DNA of 39,886 nucleotides from Tissierellia bacterium (GCA_030537765.1 JAUNVH010000014.1:1-39886), one strand, 5' to 3'; counted from the first letter of the stretch, positions 26,952 through 36,570 are shown. The notes: generated from the sequence alone by a model not told the origin. Made by a program: numbers and translations.

Positions 26952-27571
26952 TTAAATTCATCTCCTTCTTTAAACATTTTATTTAATTCTTTAAATTTAA
27001 AAATCTTTTCCCAGTCTTTTGTTCGAATATTAATTGCCTCCCTTCCGACAAATTCTGCCGATTCAATATTTTCAATCTTTTTTTCTACATCGAATCCAAA
27101 ACCAATATTCATAGCAAGATTTATATTGATTTCGCCGTGGATTTTTTCTATCGTTATAATTTCCGTATTACCATCCTTAGTAAAATCCGCCAAATTAAAA
27201 TCTTCAAGTACGCCCGAAGTCTTTGAACTCCTGAAAAATGGTTTTAGTTTATCTTTATAGACAACATAAATAAAGATCTTTTCATGCGGAATTGGATGAA
27301 AAGGCGAGTCAGTATGTACACCAATTGCAATTCCTTTGTATTTATCTCTAAATACTCCGCTTGAAATTTTATAAGGTGATAGCTTAGAAAAATCTTCTGT
27401 GATAAATTTTTTATCAGTATATATTATTAGCTTTGAGCCATGTTTTTTGATACCATCTCTAATTAAAAATATAGCACTGCCATTTTCCCAAGGATTAATT
27501 TGAAAATCTATAATCAAAATCAAAGGAATCAATATAATTATCAAAAACAATATTATCAAAAATCTTTTCAT
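26948..27571 (-). CDS. Membrane-anchored protein of unknown function with an FG-GAP/VCBS-like motif
   Basis: A 207-residue protein with one N-terminal hydrophobic segment (residues 3-22, FLIILFLIIILIPLILII) that would anchor it or act as an uncleaved signal; no lipobox Cys is present. The exterior part contains ADFTKDGNTEIITIE, which resembles the D-x-D/N-G-x-x-E/D calcium-loop repeat of VCBS/FG-GAP beta-propeller proteins, but only one copy is clear. I chose ATG 27571, because AGGTGA at 27577-27582 is spaced for it and a GTG at 27580 would overlap that site. Its stop overlaps the DUF3160 start, suggesting the two act together outside the cell. Function unknown. Confidence 0.65.
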   Translation of the reverse strand: MKRFLIILFLIIILIPLILIIDFQINPWENGSAIFLIRDGIKKHGSKLIIYTDKKFITEDFSKLSPYKISSGVFRDKYKGIAIGVHTDSPFHPIPHEKIFIYVVYKDKLKPFFRSSKTSGVLEDFNLADFTKDGNTEIITIEKIHGEININLAMNIGFGFDVEKKIENIESAEFVGREAINIRTKDWEKIFKFKELNKMFKEGDEFK

Positions 27572-27646
27572 CTTTATCACCTATTAAATTTATATTAACA
27601 CATTTTAATTTGCTTTTGTGGCCTGCTATATAACTGTAAAACTATT

Positions 27647-27658
27647 GTAAACATTTAC
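27647..27658. repeat. Inverted repeat GTAAA-CA-TTTAC in the divergent intergenic region
   Basis: A 5-2-5 palindrome between the DUF3160 operon and the zinc-ribbon gene. It resembles half-site layouts of LacI-family operators but lacks the central CG of a catabolite-response element. No regulator can be assigned. Confidence 0.3.
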
Positions 27659-27707
27659 GTAGTTTTGTAATAATTTTCTCTTTTTTGATACATTCTTTAT
27701 AAAGCTA

Positions 27708-27716
27708 TGTTATAAT
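27708..27716 (+). promoter_or_regulatory. Extended -10 promoter of the zinc-ribbon membrane protein gene
   Basis: TGTTATAAT is a perfect TATAAT with extended -10. A TTGATA at 27685-27690 is 20 bases upstream, long for a standard spacer. The start codon is at 27743. Confidence 0.5.
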
Positions 27717-27742
27717 TGATATATTAAGAAAGCGGTGATGAA

Positions 27743-29836
27743 ATGTATTGCTATAAATGTGGTTCCAAATTAAACAAAAACGCAAATTTTTGTCACACAT
27801 GCGGGGCTAAAATAAATGAAAATATAGAAGTTCTATTTGTTGACAAAACTAAAAATGATAATGAAAATACTGGAACAATCGTCAATTTCAATAATTTGAA
27901 GACTAAAATTTCAAAAGTATTGTTAGATTCTAGAGATGAAGAAGAATCTAGCGGTAAATTTTTAAAACAAAGGCCTGAAAAAGATAAAACTGAAGAGAAG
28001 CCAATTGAGGGTCCTATAGATGGTGCGGTAGAAAAAGACATTCCAATATATATTAAAGATGAATTTCCCAAAGAGAGAGATTATAAATTAAACCTTAAAA
28101 AACCCAGCTTTATTGAGAAGTTTTTAAATAAAAATGCTAAACCAGAAATAGAAAATATCGACACTTTAGACGGCGATACGGAAATTGCAACTGAATTTTC
28201 ATCTTTCAAAGAATCTGAAAATACTAATAATCTCGATGAATCAACTATATCTAAAAAACAAAAAGAATTGAGTATAGATGAATCGATTGACAAGCATTCT
28301 GAAAAGCCAAGCTTAATGGACAGGATTAAGACATTCTTCCGGGAAGATGATGAGGATGAATTCGACATTTTTACGGGAGATAATTATATAAATGAAACTT
28401 TAGATGAAGATGTAACAATTCACGAAGATGAAGATGAAATTATAGTCGAATTTGATGATCAAAATGAAGATAAAGCTGATGAATTAGAATACAAAAATTT
28501 TGAAAAATCTTCTTCTTACAAAGACGATAAAATTGAAGAATCTAAAGAAATAATAGAAACTAAAGCAGATAATAAAACAGAAGATAGTATCGATAAAATA
28601 GAAGATCATTCTCAAAGGACAATCAAATTTTCTAAAAAAGTCATTGAAGCAAATATTGACGATAAAAAGCTAAAAGAGGAATCAGAAATAGAAAAATCTG
28701 ATTCAGGCGAAATAAAAACGACTGATGCTGAATTTTTAGAAACAGACGATACTAAAGACAAGGGGCTTTTCGCTTCGATTAAAGAATTTTTAAATTCTAA
28801 AACTGACGAAGAATTTATTTTAGAAGATCAAATTGAAGAAATTGTCACAGAAGATAAAGATTCTAATTTAGATGAAAATTCTTTTGAGCCTACAATTGAT
28901 CAGATGGACGATAAATATACGGAAAATGATCTCTTTAGCGACTCGCACAAATATTATAACGATTATTCAAAAAGAGATTCTACAGATTTAGATGAAGATA
29001 AGAAAAGTTTTAATATTGGCGAGAAAGTATCGGCCATAATTTTGAGTATAAAAACATTTTTTAAATCTATTGTAAGCTTCTTTAAGGCACCTAAAAAATC
29101 AAAACCAGTTGAACAGTCGCCTGAGAAATTTAGCGAAAATATAGAAATAATTCTAAACGATCCATCTTATAGCACTGGCGACACAATGCCATTAGTCTTA
29201 GATGAAAAGAGTAAAGAATTATTAAATACTGAATTAGAAAAAAGGCGTAAAGAAAGCATGCCAAAAGAGAATATACTAGATAAATTAAATCACATTGTAT
29301 ATCCCATTATTAAAAATATGTTGGCAATGAAATTTATGATTAGAATACCTTTAATTATTATCTCTTTAGTATTGCTTTATATACCTGTAAAAAGCCATAT
29401 AGAAATGAAATGGGCCGTGATATTATTTACGATTTTAAAATTTGTTTTATATATGATACAGTCGAGCGTGCCAATGAATGTGGCATTTACACGCGCCCGT
29501 ATTAGATTAAAGCAGTCTGTAATTAACTTTTTTATTCTATTAAGTGTTACATTCTATTCGATAATAAGTTTTGTAAACTTTAAACTGACAACACCGCTAG
29601 AAACCACGACAGATCTGTTACTACACGCTTTAACACCACAGCTGCTAGTAAATATTATAAGCGGAGTGTTCATAATGGCCTTAATTTTGATTATTGCATA
29701 TAATCATATTAAGAAATCGAATAGTTTAATTTTTGTAGGTTGGTTCTTAGTTACTCAAATATCTATAATATTATTAATTAAACTATTATTTATATTAATA
29801 TCCACATTTTTAGGAACAATTTTTATTCATATATAA
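27743..29836 (+). CDS. Zinc-ribbon protein with acidic linker and C-terminal membrane domain, unknown function
   Basis: A 697-residue protein in three parts. Residues 1-23 form a zinc ribbon with two CxxC pairs (CYKCGSKL and CHTCGAKI). Residues 30-525 are a highly charged Asp/Glu/Lys-rich, probably disordered linker. It contains recurring hydrophobic-basic patches: SFIEKFLNK (about 119), SLMDRIKTFF (about 189), LFASIKEFLNS (about 341) and ILSIKTFFKSIVSFF (about 430), each next to an acidic run. Residues from about 527 to the end form five or six membrane helices (for example RIPLIIISLVLLYIPV and WAVILFTILKFVLYMI). The ribbon is thus cytoplasmic or membrane-proximal. The ATG at 27743 has GGTGAT upstream. 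It is a single-gene unit. Zinc-ribbon membrane proteins are common in Firmicutes, but I cannot name a function. Confidence 0.75.
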   Translation: MYCYKCGSKLNKNANFCHTCGAKINENIEVLFVDKTKNDNENTGTIVNFNNLKTKISKVLLDSRDEEESSGKFLKQRPEKDKTEEKPIEGPIDGAVEKDIPIYIKDEFPKERDYKLNLKKPSFIEKFLNKNAKPEIENIDTLDGDTEIATEFSSFKESENTNNLDESTISKKQKELSIDESIDKHSEKPSLMDRIKTFFREDDEDEFDIFTGDNYINETLDEDVTIHEDEDEIIVEFDDQNEDKADELEYKNFEKSSSYKDDKIEESKEIIETKADNKTEDSIDKIEDHSQRTIKFSKKVIEANIDDKKLKEESEIEKSDSGEIKTTDAEFLETDDTKDKGLFASIKEFLNSKTDEEFILEDQIEEIVTEDKDSNLDENSFEPTIDQMDDKYTENDLFSDSHKYYNDYSKRDSTDLDEDKKSFNIGEKVSAIILSIKTFFKSIVSFFKAPKKSKPVEQSPEKFSENIEIILNDPSYSTGDTMPLVLDEKSKELLNTELEKRRKESMPKENILDKLNHIVYPIIKNMLAMKFMIRIPLIIISLVLLYIPVKSHIEMKWAVILFTILKFVLYMIQSSVPMNVAFTRARIRLKQSVINFFILLSVTFYSIISFVNFKLTTPLETTTDLLLHALTPQLLVNIISGVFIMALILIIAYNHIKKSNSLIFVGWFLVTQISIILLIKLLFILISTFLGTIFIHI

Positions 29837-29840
29837 ATTA

Positions 29841-29860
29841 AGCTCCGCACAAGCGGAGCT
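29841..29860. terminator. Bidirectional terminator-like hairpin between the zinc-ribbon gene and copA
   Basis: A perfect 8-bp G+C-rich stem AGCTCCGC/GCGGAGCT with a 4-nt loop sits between two convergent genes. Flanks are CAATTTATTT on plus and TAATTTAT on minus, so the T-runs are interrupted. Confidence 0.72.
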
Positions 29861-29868
29861 CAATTTAT

Positions 29869-30075
29869 TTATTTAATTTCTAATACATCGTATCCTGCAT
29901 CTTCAACTGTCGATTTTAAAACTTCATCTGAAACTGCTTTTTTAAGTTCGAGATTTGCACATTTGTTTTCTAAATCAACTGTTGCCAATACGCCATCGAT
30001 TTTGTTTAAAGCTTCTTCAACTCTTTTTTTGCAATGTCCACAAGTCATGCCATCAATAACGATTTTCTTTTCCAT
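29869..30075 (-). CDS. copZ: Possible internally initiated CopZ copper chaperone
   Basis: Within copA an in-frame ATG at 30075 follows GAGGAGG (30084-30090) by eight bases. Initiation there would give a 68-residue product starting MEKKIVIDGMTCGHC, the length and N-terminus of free CopZ. It has the Cu(I)-binding CxxC in GMTCGHC and the beta-alpha-beta-beta-alpha-beta pattern. The upstream GAG GAG GAA codons encode Glu in the linker, so the strong ribosome binding site could be a coincidence of codon use. As a second product of copA this is inference; as part of the CopA fusion it is certain. Confidence 0.5.
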   Translation of the reverse strand: MEKKIVIDGMTCGHCKKRVEEALNKIDGVLATVDLENKCANLELKKAVSDEVLKSTVEDAGYDVLEIK

Positions 30076-32409
30076 AAGTTTTTCCTCCTCTTTATCTTGA
30101 TTAATTTTTGATAAATCATCTGATTCTTCATACTTACCTTTAGTAAATTTAAAACCATTTAATCTCAATGCATTTGTAACAACAAATAACGAGCTTAAGC
30201 TCATGGCCAATGCTCCAATCATAGGAGAGAGTTTCAAGCCCATAGATTCATAAAGCAAGCCTGCAGCTATTGGAATGCCTAAAGTATTATAGAAAAAAGC
30301 CCAGAACAAATTCTGTTTTATATTTTTAATCGTCTTTTTAGAAAGATTAATTGCATTTAAAACATCAGTCAAATCATTTTTCATCAAGACAATATCAGCC
30401 GATTCAATGGCCACATCGGTGCCTGCTCCAATAGCAATTCCTACATCAGATCTCATAAGAGCGGGAGCATCGTTTATGCCATCTCCTACCATCGCAACGA
30501 CTTTGCCTTTCTCCATAAGATCTCTTACGGCTTTATCTTTGTCTTCCGGCATTACATCGGCAATAAAATGTTTCAAGTTTAATTTCTGAGCAATTGCTGT
30601 GGCAGTTTGTTTATTATCACCTGTAATCATAAAAGTATCTATGCCCATCTTGTTTAAGCTCTCAATTGCAGCCTTTGAATTTTCTTTTAATACATCAGAA
30701 ACTGCAATTATACCTAGTATTTTTTCTTCATTTGCAAAAATTAATGGAGTCTTACCTTCCATAGCCAATTTCTCAATTTCCTTTGAAATATTTTTAGAAT
30801 CAAGTCCATTTTGTTCTATAAATACTTTATTTCCAGCAATATAGACTTTTTCGTCTATTTTGCCTCTTATGCCTAAGCCACTTAAAGCTTCAAAGTCAGA
30901 TACTTTATAATCTTTTGCATTATTTTCATTCGCATATTCTATTATAGCTTTACTCAAAGGATGTTCGGAAGGTTTTTCTAATGTATAAGCTATATCCAAT
31001 AATTTTCTTTTATCAATATCAAAGTTTATAAGATCGGTTACAAATGGCTTGCCCTTTGTCAGAGTGCCCGTCTTATCGAAGATAACGGTATCTATATCAT
31101 GCAGTGTTTCTAAAGCTTCTGCAGATTTTATTAAGATTCCATTTTTAGCACCGACTCCTGTGGAAACCATTATAGCTACAGGAGTTGCAAGCCCTAATGC
31201 GCACGGGCATGATATTACTAATACTGAAATTGCCATATTCAATGCAAGTTCTAAATCTTTTATATGGAAATTCCAATATAAAAAAGTAATTAGTGAAATT
31301 ACCATAACTATTGGGACAAATACACCTGCAATTTTATCTGCCAGCTTTGCAATAGGAGCTTTAGATGAAGAAGCATCCTGTACAAGCTTTATAATTTTGG
31401 CAATAGCTGTATCTGAACCAACTTTTTTAGCCTCAAATTTAAAACTTCCAAATTTATTTATAGTTCCACTCATCACTTCATCGCCAACAGTTTTTTCAAC
31501 TGGAATACTTTCACCAGTCAATGCTGATTGGTCGACAGCAGAATTTCCTTCAATGATTATGCCGTCAACGGGAATACTTTCGCCAGGTTTTATTAGTATA
31601 ATATCGCCGATTTTTAATTCTTTGACCGGAATTTGTAGCTCCATATCATCTTTTATAATCGTGGCTATTTTGGGTTGCAAATCCATCAAAGAAGTAATTG
31701 CTTTTGATGTTTTGCTTTTAGAATTTGCTTCAAAATACTTACCTAATGTTATCAATGTCAAAATCATTGCTGCCGATTCAAAATAAATATCATGAGCATA
31801 TCTATCATAAATCTGTGGCATATTTTTTTCTAATCCATAGATCATCATAAAGATTGCAATAATTCCATAAAATTCTGAAGCTGCGCTACCTACTGCAATT
31901 AGAGAATCCATATTGGGATTTCTATTTAACAGAGCTTTGAAGCCACCTGTGAAATATTTTTTATTTACAAAAAGTACGGGTATGCTCAATAGAAACTGTG
32001 TAAACACATTACTTAATCTTCTATCGTGACCAGATAAAAATTTTGGTAGTGGCATACCAAACATTTCTCCCATAGCTATATACATTAAAGGAATCATAAA
32101 TATAGCAGATATAATAAGTCTTCTTTTCATATCTGTCTTTTCTTTTGCATATATATCAGATGATTCTAATTGGGAATTATCGGTCCCTTCAGCTTTCGAT
32201 TCATCATTTTTTAACTGTGCTTTATAACCTGCCTTTTCAATTGCAGCTATAATTTTTTTATCATCAATGTCTTTAGCTCTTACAGTCATTGACTTTGTGA
32301 GTAAATTTACCTCCACCTCATCAATGCCTTCTATCTTGTTCACGCTTCGTTCGACTGCTGCAACACAGGCGGCGCATGTCATGCCTTCTATATTAAAATG
32401 TCTTTCCAA
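29869..32409 (-). CDS. copA: Copper-translocating P1B-type ATPase with N- and C-terminal HMA domains
   Basis: CopA exports Cu(I) across the membrane using ATP. The 846 residues contain an N-terminal HMA domain with GMTCAAC (9-15), then eight membrane helices. The metal-binding motif SCPCALG is near residue 401, the phosphorylation site DKTGTLTKG near 445 and the hinge GDGINDAP near 640. Unusually, a Lys/Glu-rich linker is followed by a second HMA domain at the C-terminus (about 779-846) with GMTCGHC, closely resembling a free CopZ chaperone. The start is TTG at 32409 with AAGGAGTG upstream; no ATG fits. Copper rather than silver or other metals follows from the CPC motif and CopZ-like domain. 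No CsoR or CopY gene is next to it. Confidence 0.95.
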   Translation of the reverse strand: MERHFNIEGMTCAACVAAVERSVNKIEGIDEVEVNLLTKSMTVRAKDIDDKKIIAAIEKAGYKAQLKNDESKAEGTDNSQLESSDIYAKEKTDMKRRLIISAIFMIPLMYIAMGEMFGMPLPKFLSGHDRRLSNVFTQFLLSIPVLFVNKKYFTGGFKALLNRNPNMDSLIAVGSAASEFYGIIAIFMMIYGLEKNMPQIYDRYAHDIYFESAAMILTLITLGKYFEANSKSKTSKAITSLMDLQPKIATIIKDDMELQIPVKELKIGDIILIKPGESIPVDGIIIEGNSAVDQSALTGESIPVEKTVGDEVMSGTINKFGSFKFEAKKVGSDTAIAKIIKLVQDASSSKAPIAKLADKIAGVFVPIVMVISLITFLYWNFHIKDLELALNMAISVLVISCPCALGLATPVAIMVSTGVGAKNGILIKSAEALETLHDIDTVIFDKTGTLTKGKPFVTDLINFDIDKRKLLDIAYTLEKPSEHPLSKAIIEYANENNAKDYKVSDFEALSGLGIRGKIDEKVYIAGNKVFIEQNGLDSKNISKEIEKLAMEGKTPLIFANEEKILGIIAVSDVLKENSKAAIESLNKMGIDTFMITGDNKQTATAIAQKLNLKHFIADVMPEDKDKAVRDLMEKGKVVAMVGDGINDAPALMRSDVGIAIGAGTDVAIESADIVLMKNDLTDVLNAINLSKKTIKNIKQNLFWAFFYNTLGIPIAAGLLYESMGLKLSPMIGALAMSLSSLFVVTNALRLNGFKFTKGKYEESDDLSKINQDKEEEKLMEKKIVIDGMTCGHCKKRVEEALNKIDGVLATVDLENKCANLELKKAVSDEVLKSTVEDAGYDVLEIK

Positions 32410-32438
32410 TTCAACACTCCTTTCTACACACTATTGAT

Positions 32439-32467
32439 ATGATACCCTTAATAATATAAATTATCAA
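32439..32467 (-). promoter_or_regulatory. Promoter of copA
   Basis: TTGATA (32462-32467), 17-base spacer, TATCAT (32439-32444). The leader to the TTG start at 32409 is about 24 bases. No classical CopY or CsoR operator is seen. Confidence 0.55.
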
Positions 32468-32500
32468 TTAAATATTTTATTAACAAATTTAGAGCCTAAG

Positions 32501-32529
32501 GAAAAACTCCGATTGGTCTATCGGAGTTT
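32501..32529 (-). terminator. Intrinsic terminator of the asnS-leuS operon
   Basis: A perfect 10-bp stem AAACTCCGAT (32504-32513) with ATCGGAGTTT (32520-32529) and a 6-nt loop is followed on minus by a T-run. It lies 12 bases beyond the leuS stop. Confidence 0.85.
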
Positions 32530-32541
32530 AGAAATACAAAT

Positions 32542-34953
32542 TTATTTTATAACTAGATTGTAAATTTTTAATGGCACGTAAATTTCCTTAATTACTTTTT
32601 TATCTCCTAATGCTTTTTCATAATCAGAATGCTCTATTACTAATTTCTTAATTTCTTCTTCTGAGGCTGTTCTTGGAGCTTCAATTTTGAATCTCAATTT
32701 GCCATTAAATTGCACTGGAATTTCAACAATGTCTTCAATAGTTTTGTCTTCGATATATTCGGGCCAATTCTGTTCGTGTAGATATCCTCCGAGATTATTT
32801 GCTATCCAAATTTCTTCAGTTATATGGGGAGCAACTGGATTTAATAATTTTAAAAATGTCCTTAACTCTCCTTTAGTAATCTCTTTTTTTGCCTGAATTG
32901 AATTTAATAAAGACATTAATGCAGCAATTGCCGTATTATATTTTAAATTTTCATAGTCGTTACTAACTTTTTTTATAGTTTGATGAAATTCAGTTTCCAT
33001 ATCCTTAGAATACTCGTCTGAATCTTTTATCATCGTCTGCAAATTCCAAACTCTATCTAAAAATCTCTTACAGCCTTTTACTCCATTTTCAGACCATGAT
33101 ACACTTTTTTCAAAATCGCCTATAAACATTTCATATGTCCTTAAAGTATCGGCGCCGTATTCATGAACAATATCATCAGGGTTTACTACATTGCCACGAG
33201 ATTTGCTCATCTTCTCGTTGTTTTCACCTAATATCATGCCGTGTGAAGTACGCTTCATATATGGCTCTTTACCCGGCACTACTCCCAAATCATACAAAAA
33301 TTTATACCAAAATCTAGAATATAGAAGATGTAGTGTCGTATGTTCCATGCCTCCATTATACCAATCTACTGGCATGAAATAATCAAGTTTTTTTCTGTTT
33401 GCAAATTCTTCATCATTATTAGGATCTATATAGCGCAAAAAGTACCAAGAAGATCCAGCCCATTGCGGCATTGTATCTGTTTCTCTTTTAGCAGCTTTGC
33501 CACATTTTGGGCAAGTCGTTTCTACCCAATCTTTAATATTTGCTAGCGGCGATTTGCCATCATCTGTAGGTTCATAGTTTTCAACTTCGGGCAATAGAAG
33601 AGGCAAATCTTCTTCAGAAAGAGCAACCCAGCCACAATCTTCACAATCGACTAACGGAATAGGTTCGCCCCAATATCTCTGTCTAGAAAAAAGCCAATCT
33701 CTGAGTCTATAATTTACCTTTTTTTCTCCCAGATTATTTTTTACTAAATATTCATTCATCTTTGCAATTGCATCTTTGACATTTAGCCCATTTAAAAAGT
33801 CTGAATTTATCAAAATTCCTTCATTAGTATCAGTATAGGCTTCTTTTTCGATATCGCCGCCCTTTATAACTTCTATTATTGGCATATCAAATTTTTTGGC
33901 AAATTCATAGTCTCTTTCATCGTGAGCGGGAACTGCCATTATTGCGCCTGTGCCATAAGTTATTAAGACATAATCTGAAATCCAAATTGGAATTTCTTTT
34001 TTTGATACTGGATTTAAAGCTTTAATTCCTTCTAACATAATGCCAGTCTTTTCTAATGATAATTCCGTTCTTTCAAATTCTGATTTATGAGATGCCTCAT
34101 GTCTGTAATCGCAAACTGCATCGTAATTTTTTATTTTATCTTTCAATTCGTCAAGCAGCGGATGTTCAGGTGCTATTACCATATAACTTGCGCCAAAGAT
34201 TGTATCGGGCCTTGTTGTAAATACTTTTAAAGAACTCTTTTCATTCACTATTGGAAATTCTATTTCTGCTCCATAAGATCTACCAATCCAATTAATTTGC
34301 GAGGCTTTTACTTTATGAGGATAGTCAACCAATTCTAGATCATCGATTAATCTATCTGCATATTCAGTAATTTTTAACATCCATTGACTTATAACTCGCC
34401 TTTCGACAATATGGCCACAACGTTCACAGTTTCCAGCCACAACTTCTTCATTTGCCAATCCAATTTTACATGAAGGACACCAATTTACTGGCATTTCTTT
34501 TTTATAAGCCAAGCCTTTTTCAAACAGTTTTAAAAATATCCACTGAGTCCATCTATAATATTTGGGATCCGTAGTATTAATTTCTCTATCCCAATCGAAT
34601 GAAAACCCTATTGACTTCAATTGTTTTTTAAAATTTGCAATATTTCTTTCTGTTACTATTCTTGGATGAATCTTATGTTTTATTGCAAAGTTTTCAGTGG
34701 GCAAGCCAAATGCGTCCCAGCCCATTGGAAATAATACATTATAACCTTCCATTCTTCTCTTTCTGGCAACGACATCTAAGGCAGTATAAGGTCTTGGATG
34801 TCCCACATGTAGTCCCTCGCCAGATGGATATGGAAATTCCACTAAGGCATAAAACTTTTCTTTAGATTCATCAAATTTTGTTGCAAAAGTTTTATTGTCA
34901 TACCAATAATCTTGCCATTTCTTTTCTATTTCATTATGATTATAATCTAGCAT
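32542..34953 (-). CDS. leuS: Leucyl-tRNA synthetase
   Basis: LeuRS charges tRNA(Leu). With the start at ATG 34953 the protein has 803 residues, usual for bacterial LeuRS. The class I HIGH motif is HVGH (49-52), followed by zinc-finger CxxC pairs including CERCGH, then the CP1 editing domain with [24 protein letters not shown] and CPKCGK pairs and the KMSKS motif (about 580) follow. An in-frame start at 34983 would extend into asnS. AAGGAGGAG at 34957-34965, overlapping the asnS stop, fits ATG 34953. It lies ten bases after asnS and so is probably controlled by the asnS T-box leader. Confidence 0.97.
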   Translation of the reverse strand: MLDYNHNEIEKKWQDYWYDNKTFATKFDESKEKFYALVEFPYPSGEGLHVGHPRPYTALDVVARKRRMEGYNVLFPMGWDAFGLPTENFAIKHKIHPRIVTERNIANFKKQLKSIGFSFDWDREINTTDPKYYRWTQWIFLKLFEKGLAYKKEMPVNWCPSCKIGLANEEVVAGNCERCGHIVERRVISQWMLKITEYADRLIDDLELVDYPHKVKASQINWIGRSYGAEIEFPIVNEKSSLKVFTTRPDTIFGASYMVIAPEHPLLDELKDKIKNYDAVCDYRHEASHKSEFERTELSLEKTGIMLEGIKALNPVSKKEIPIWISDYVLITYGTGAIMAVPAHDERDYEFAKKFDMPIIEVIKGGDIEKEAYTDTNEGILINSDFLNGLNVKDAIAKMNEYLVKNNLGEKKVNYRLRDWLFSRQRYWGEPIPLVDCEDCGWVALSEEDLPLLLPEVENYEPTDDGKSPLANIKDWVETTCPKCGKAAKRETDTMPQWAGSSWYFLRYIDPNNDEEFANRKKLDYFMPVDWYNGGMEHTTLHLLYSRFWYKFLYDLGVVPGKEPYMKRTSHGMILGENNEKMSKSRGNVVNPDDIVHEYGADTLRTYEMFIGDFEKSVSWSENGVKGCKRFLDRVWNLQTMIKDSDEYSKDMETEFHQTIKKVSNDYENLKYNTAIAALMSLLNSIQAKKEITKGELRTFLKLLNPVAPHITEEIWIANNLGGYLHEQNWPEYIEDKTIEDIVEIPVQFNGKLRFKIEAPRTASEEEIKKLVIEHSDYEKALGDKKVIKEIYVPLKIYNLVIK

Positions 34954-34963
34954 AATCTCCTCC

Positions 34964-36352
34964 TTAAAATTCCGCATTGCCAACAGTTCTGGGGAACGGA
35001 ATTATATCTCTGATGTTTTTCATGCCTGTAATATACATTAGAGCTCTTTCAAATCCCAAACCGAATCCTGCATGTTTTGTGGTTCCGTATTTTCTAAGCT
35101 CTAAATACCACCAATAATCTTTTGGATCCATGCCATTGTCTATAATTTTTTGTTCTAGCACATCAAATCTTTCTTCTCTTTGAGATCCACCTATTATTTC
35201 CCCTACGCCTGGAACTAATAGGTCGGTTGCTGCAACTGTCTTATTATCGTCATTTAAACGCATATAAAAGGCTTTTATTTCCTTTGGATAATCAGTTACG
35301 AATACTGGTCCTTTGACTATTTCTTCAGAAATATATCTCTCATGCTCAGTTTGTAAATCGATTCCCCATTTGACTGGATATTTAAAGTCTACATCAGCTT
35401 TTTCAAGTATTTCTATGGCTTCTGTATAAGTCATGCGCTTAAATTCGGAATTGACCAATTTGTTTAATCTTTCAAGCAATGTCTTGTCAATAAAATCGTT
35501 GAAAAATTTCATCTCATCGGCTGCATTTTCTAGAGTATATTTGATAATATACTTTAACATATCTTCGCCAACTTGCATTATATCTTTTAAATCTGCAAAT
35601 GCAACTTCAGGCTCGATCATCCAAAATTCTGCAGCATGCCTTTGTGTATTAGAGTTTTCAGCTCTAAAAGTGGGACCAAATGTATATGTCTTTTTAAAAG
35701 CTTGTGCAAAAATCTCTGCTTCTAATTGACCGCTTACAGTAAGATTTGTTTCTTTATGGAAGAAATCTTCATTTGTATCTATCTCTCCCGACTCAGTTTT
35801 GGGAACATTGTTCAAATCTAAAGTTGTAACTCTAAACATATCGCCAGCGCCCTCTGCATCTGAAGCAGTAATTATTGGCGAGTGGCAATAGATATAGCCC
35901 CTATCTTGAAAGAATTTATGAATTGCATATGCCAACACACTTCTGACTTTGAACGCCGCAAAATAAGTGTTTGTCCTAGGTCTAAGATGTGCAATAGTTC
36001 TCAAATATTCAAATGAATGCCTCTTTTTTTGCAATGGATAATCGCTTGGCGATTCTCCTTCAATTTTAATTTCTTTAACTTGCATTTCTACAGGCTGTTT
36101 TGCATTTGGAGTTTTTACAATTGTTCCTTTGGCAATTATGGCCGAGCTTATTCCCAGTTTTTTTATTTTATCAAAGTTTTCTAATTTGTCGTCATAGACT
36201 AATTGCAATGTTTTAAACTGTGTTCCGTCATTTAGCTCAATAAATCCAAAACTCTTTTGATCTCTATTTTGTCTTATCCAACCACTGACTTCAACTTCTT
36301 TGTCTATGAAATCTTCTGGTCGTTTAAATATTGATTTTAATTCAGTGCTCAT
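34964..36352 (-). CDS. asnS: Asparaginyl-tRNA synthetase
   Basis: AsnRS charges tRNA(Asn). The 462 residues comprise an N-terminal OB-fold anticodon-binding domain ([23 protein letters not shown], about 21-43) and a class IIb catalytic domain. Motif 2 is [21 protein letters not shown] and motif 3 the C-terminal [27 protein letters not shown]. The C-terminus PRTVGNAEF lacks the extra Asp-specific insertions, and the GSQRE element agrees with AsnRS over AspRS. The ATG is preceded by AGGAGG. A T-box leader with an AAC specifier precedes it, confirming the amino acid. Confidence 0.97.
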   Translation of the reverse strand: MSTELKSIFKRPEDFIDKEVEVSGWIRQNRDQKSFGFIELNDGTQFKTLQLVYDDKLENFDKIKKLGISSAIIAKGTIVKTPNAKQPVEMQVKEIKIEGESPSDYPLQKKRHSFEYLRTIAHLRPRTNTYFAAFKVRSVLAYAIHKFFQDRGYIYCHSPIITASDAEGAGDMFRVTTLDLNNVPKTESGEIDTNEDFFHKETNLTVSGQLEAEIFAQAFKKTYTFGPTFRAENSNTQRHAAEFWMIEPEVAFADLKDIMQVGEDMLKYIIKYTLENAADEMKFFNDFIDKTLLERLNKLVNSEFKRMTYTEAIEILEKADVDFKYPVKWGIDLQTEHERYISEEIVKGPVFVTDYPKEIKAFYMRLNDDNKTVAATDLLVPGVGEIIGGSQREERFDVLEQKIIDNGMDPKDYWWYLELRKYGTTKHAGFGLGFERALMYITGMKNIRDIIPFPRTVGNAEF

Positions 36353-36376
36353 ATTAACCTCCTATATAAAAATAAA

Positions 36377-36570
36377 CTCTCATCCAAAGGACGAGAGCTC
36401 TCTCACGTGGTACCACCTTAATTATTCTTAAAAGTCTTAACGATCTTCACCGTTCGTTATCAAACGAAAGCTCCGAGTTGTTTTTCATAAGATGGGCAAA
36501 TCTGCATTTTCACTATCTGCAAATCACTTTATATGCCTTAAATCAAATTACTCGTCTCATCATTGCAATT
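36377..36570 (-). ncRNA. T-box riboswitch (Asn specifier) of asnS-leuS
   Basis: A tRNA-sensing leader that terminates transcription unless uncharged tRNA(Asn) binds. The T-box AAGGTGGTACCACG lies at 36406-36419. Stem I is closed by CGAGT (36550-36554) with ACTCG (36474-36478), preceded by the k-turn-type GATGAGA. The codon just before the closing strand is AAC followed by A (36479-36482), the expected specifier position, and AAC is an Asn codon. A stem III hairpin TTCGTT/AACGAA follows. The terminator is a 9-bp stem with one wobble (36377-36385 with 36389-36397), whose 5' arm follows the T-box so that the antiterminator competes with it. The T-run is interrupted (TTTATTTTT). Confidence 0.93.

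Noticed and set aside
27960..29200. Low-complexity A-rich stretch that could suggest horizontally acquired DNA
   Set aside because: The bias follows from the Asp/Glu/Lys-rich linker of the zinc-ribbon protein; no integrase, transposase, direct repeats or tRNA site is nearby.
31049..31786. A 245-codon open frame on plus across copA
   Set aside because: It is antisense to the well-supported copA, has no ribosome binding site or recognisable domain, and long antisense frames arise from the codon bias of membrane ATPase genes.
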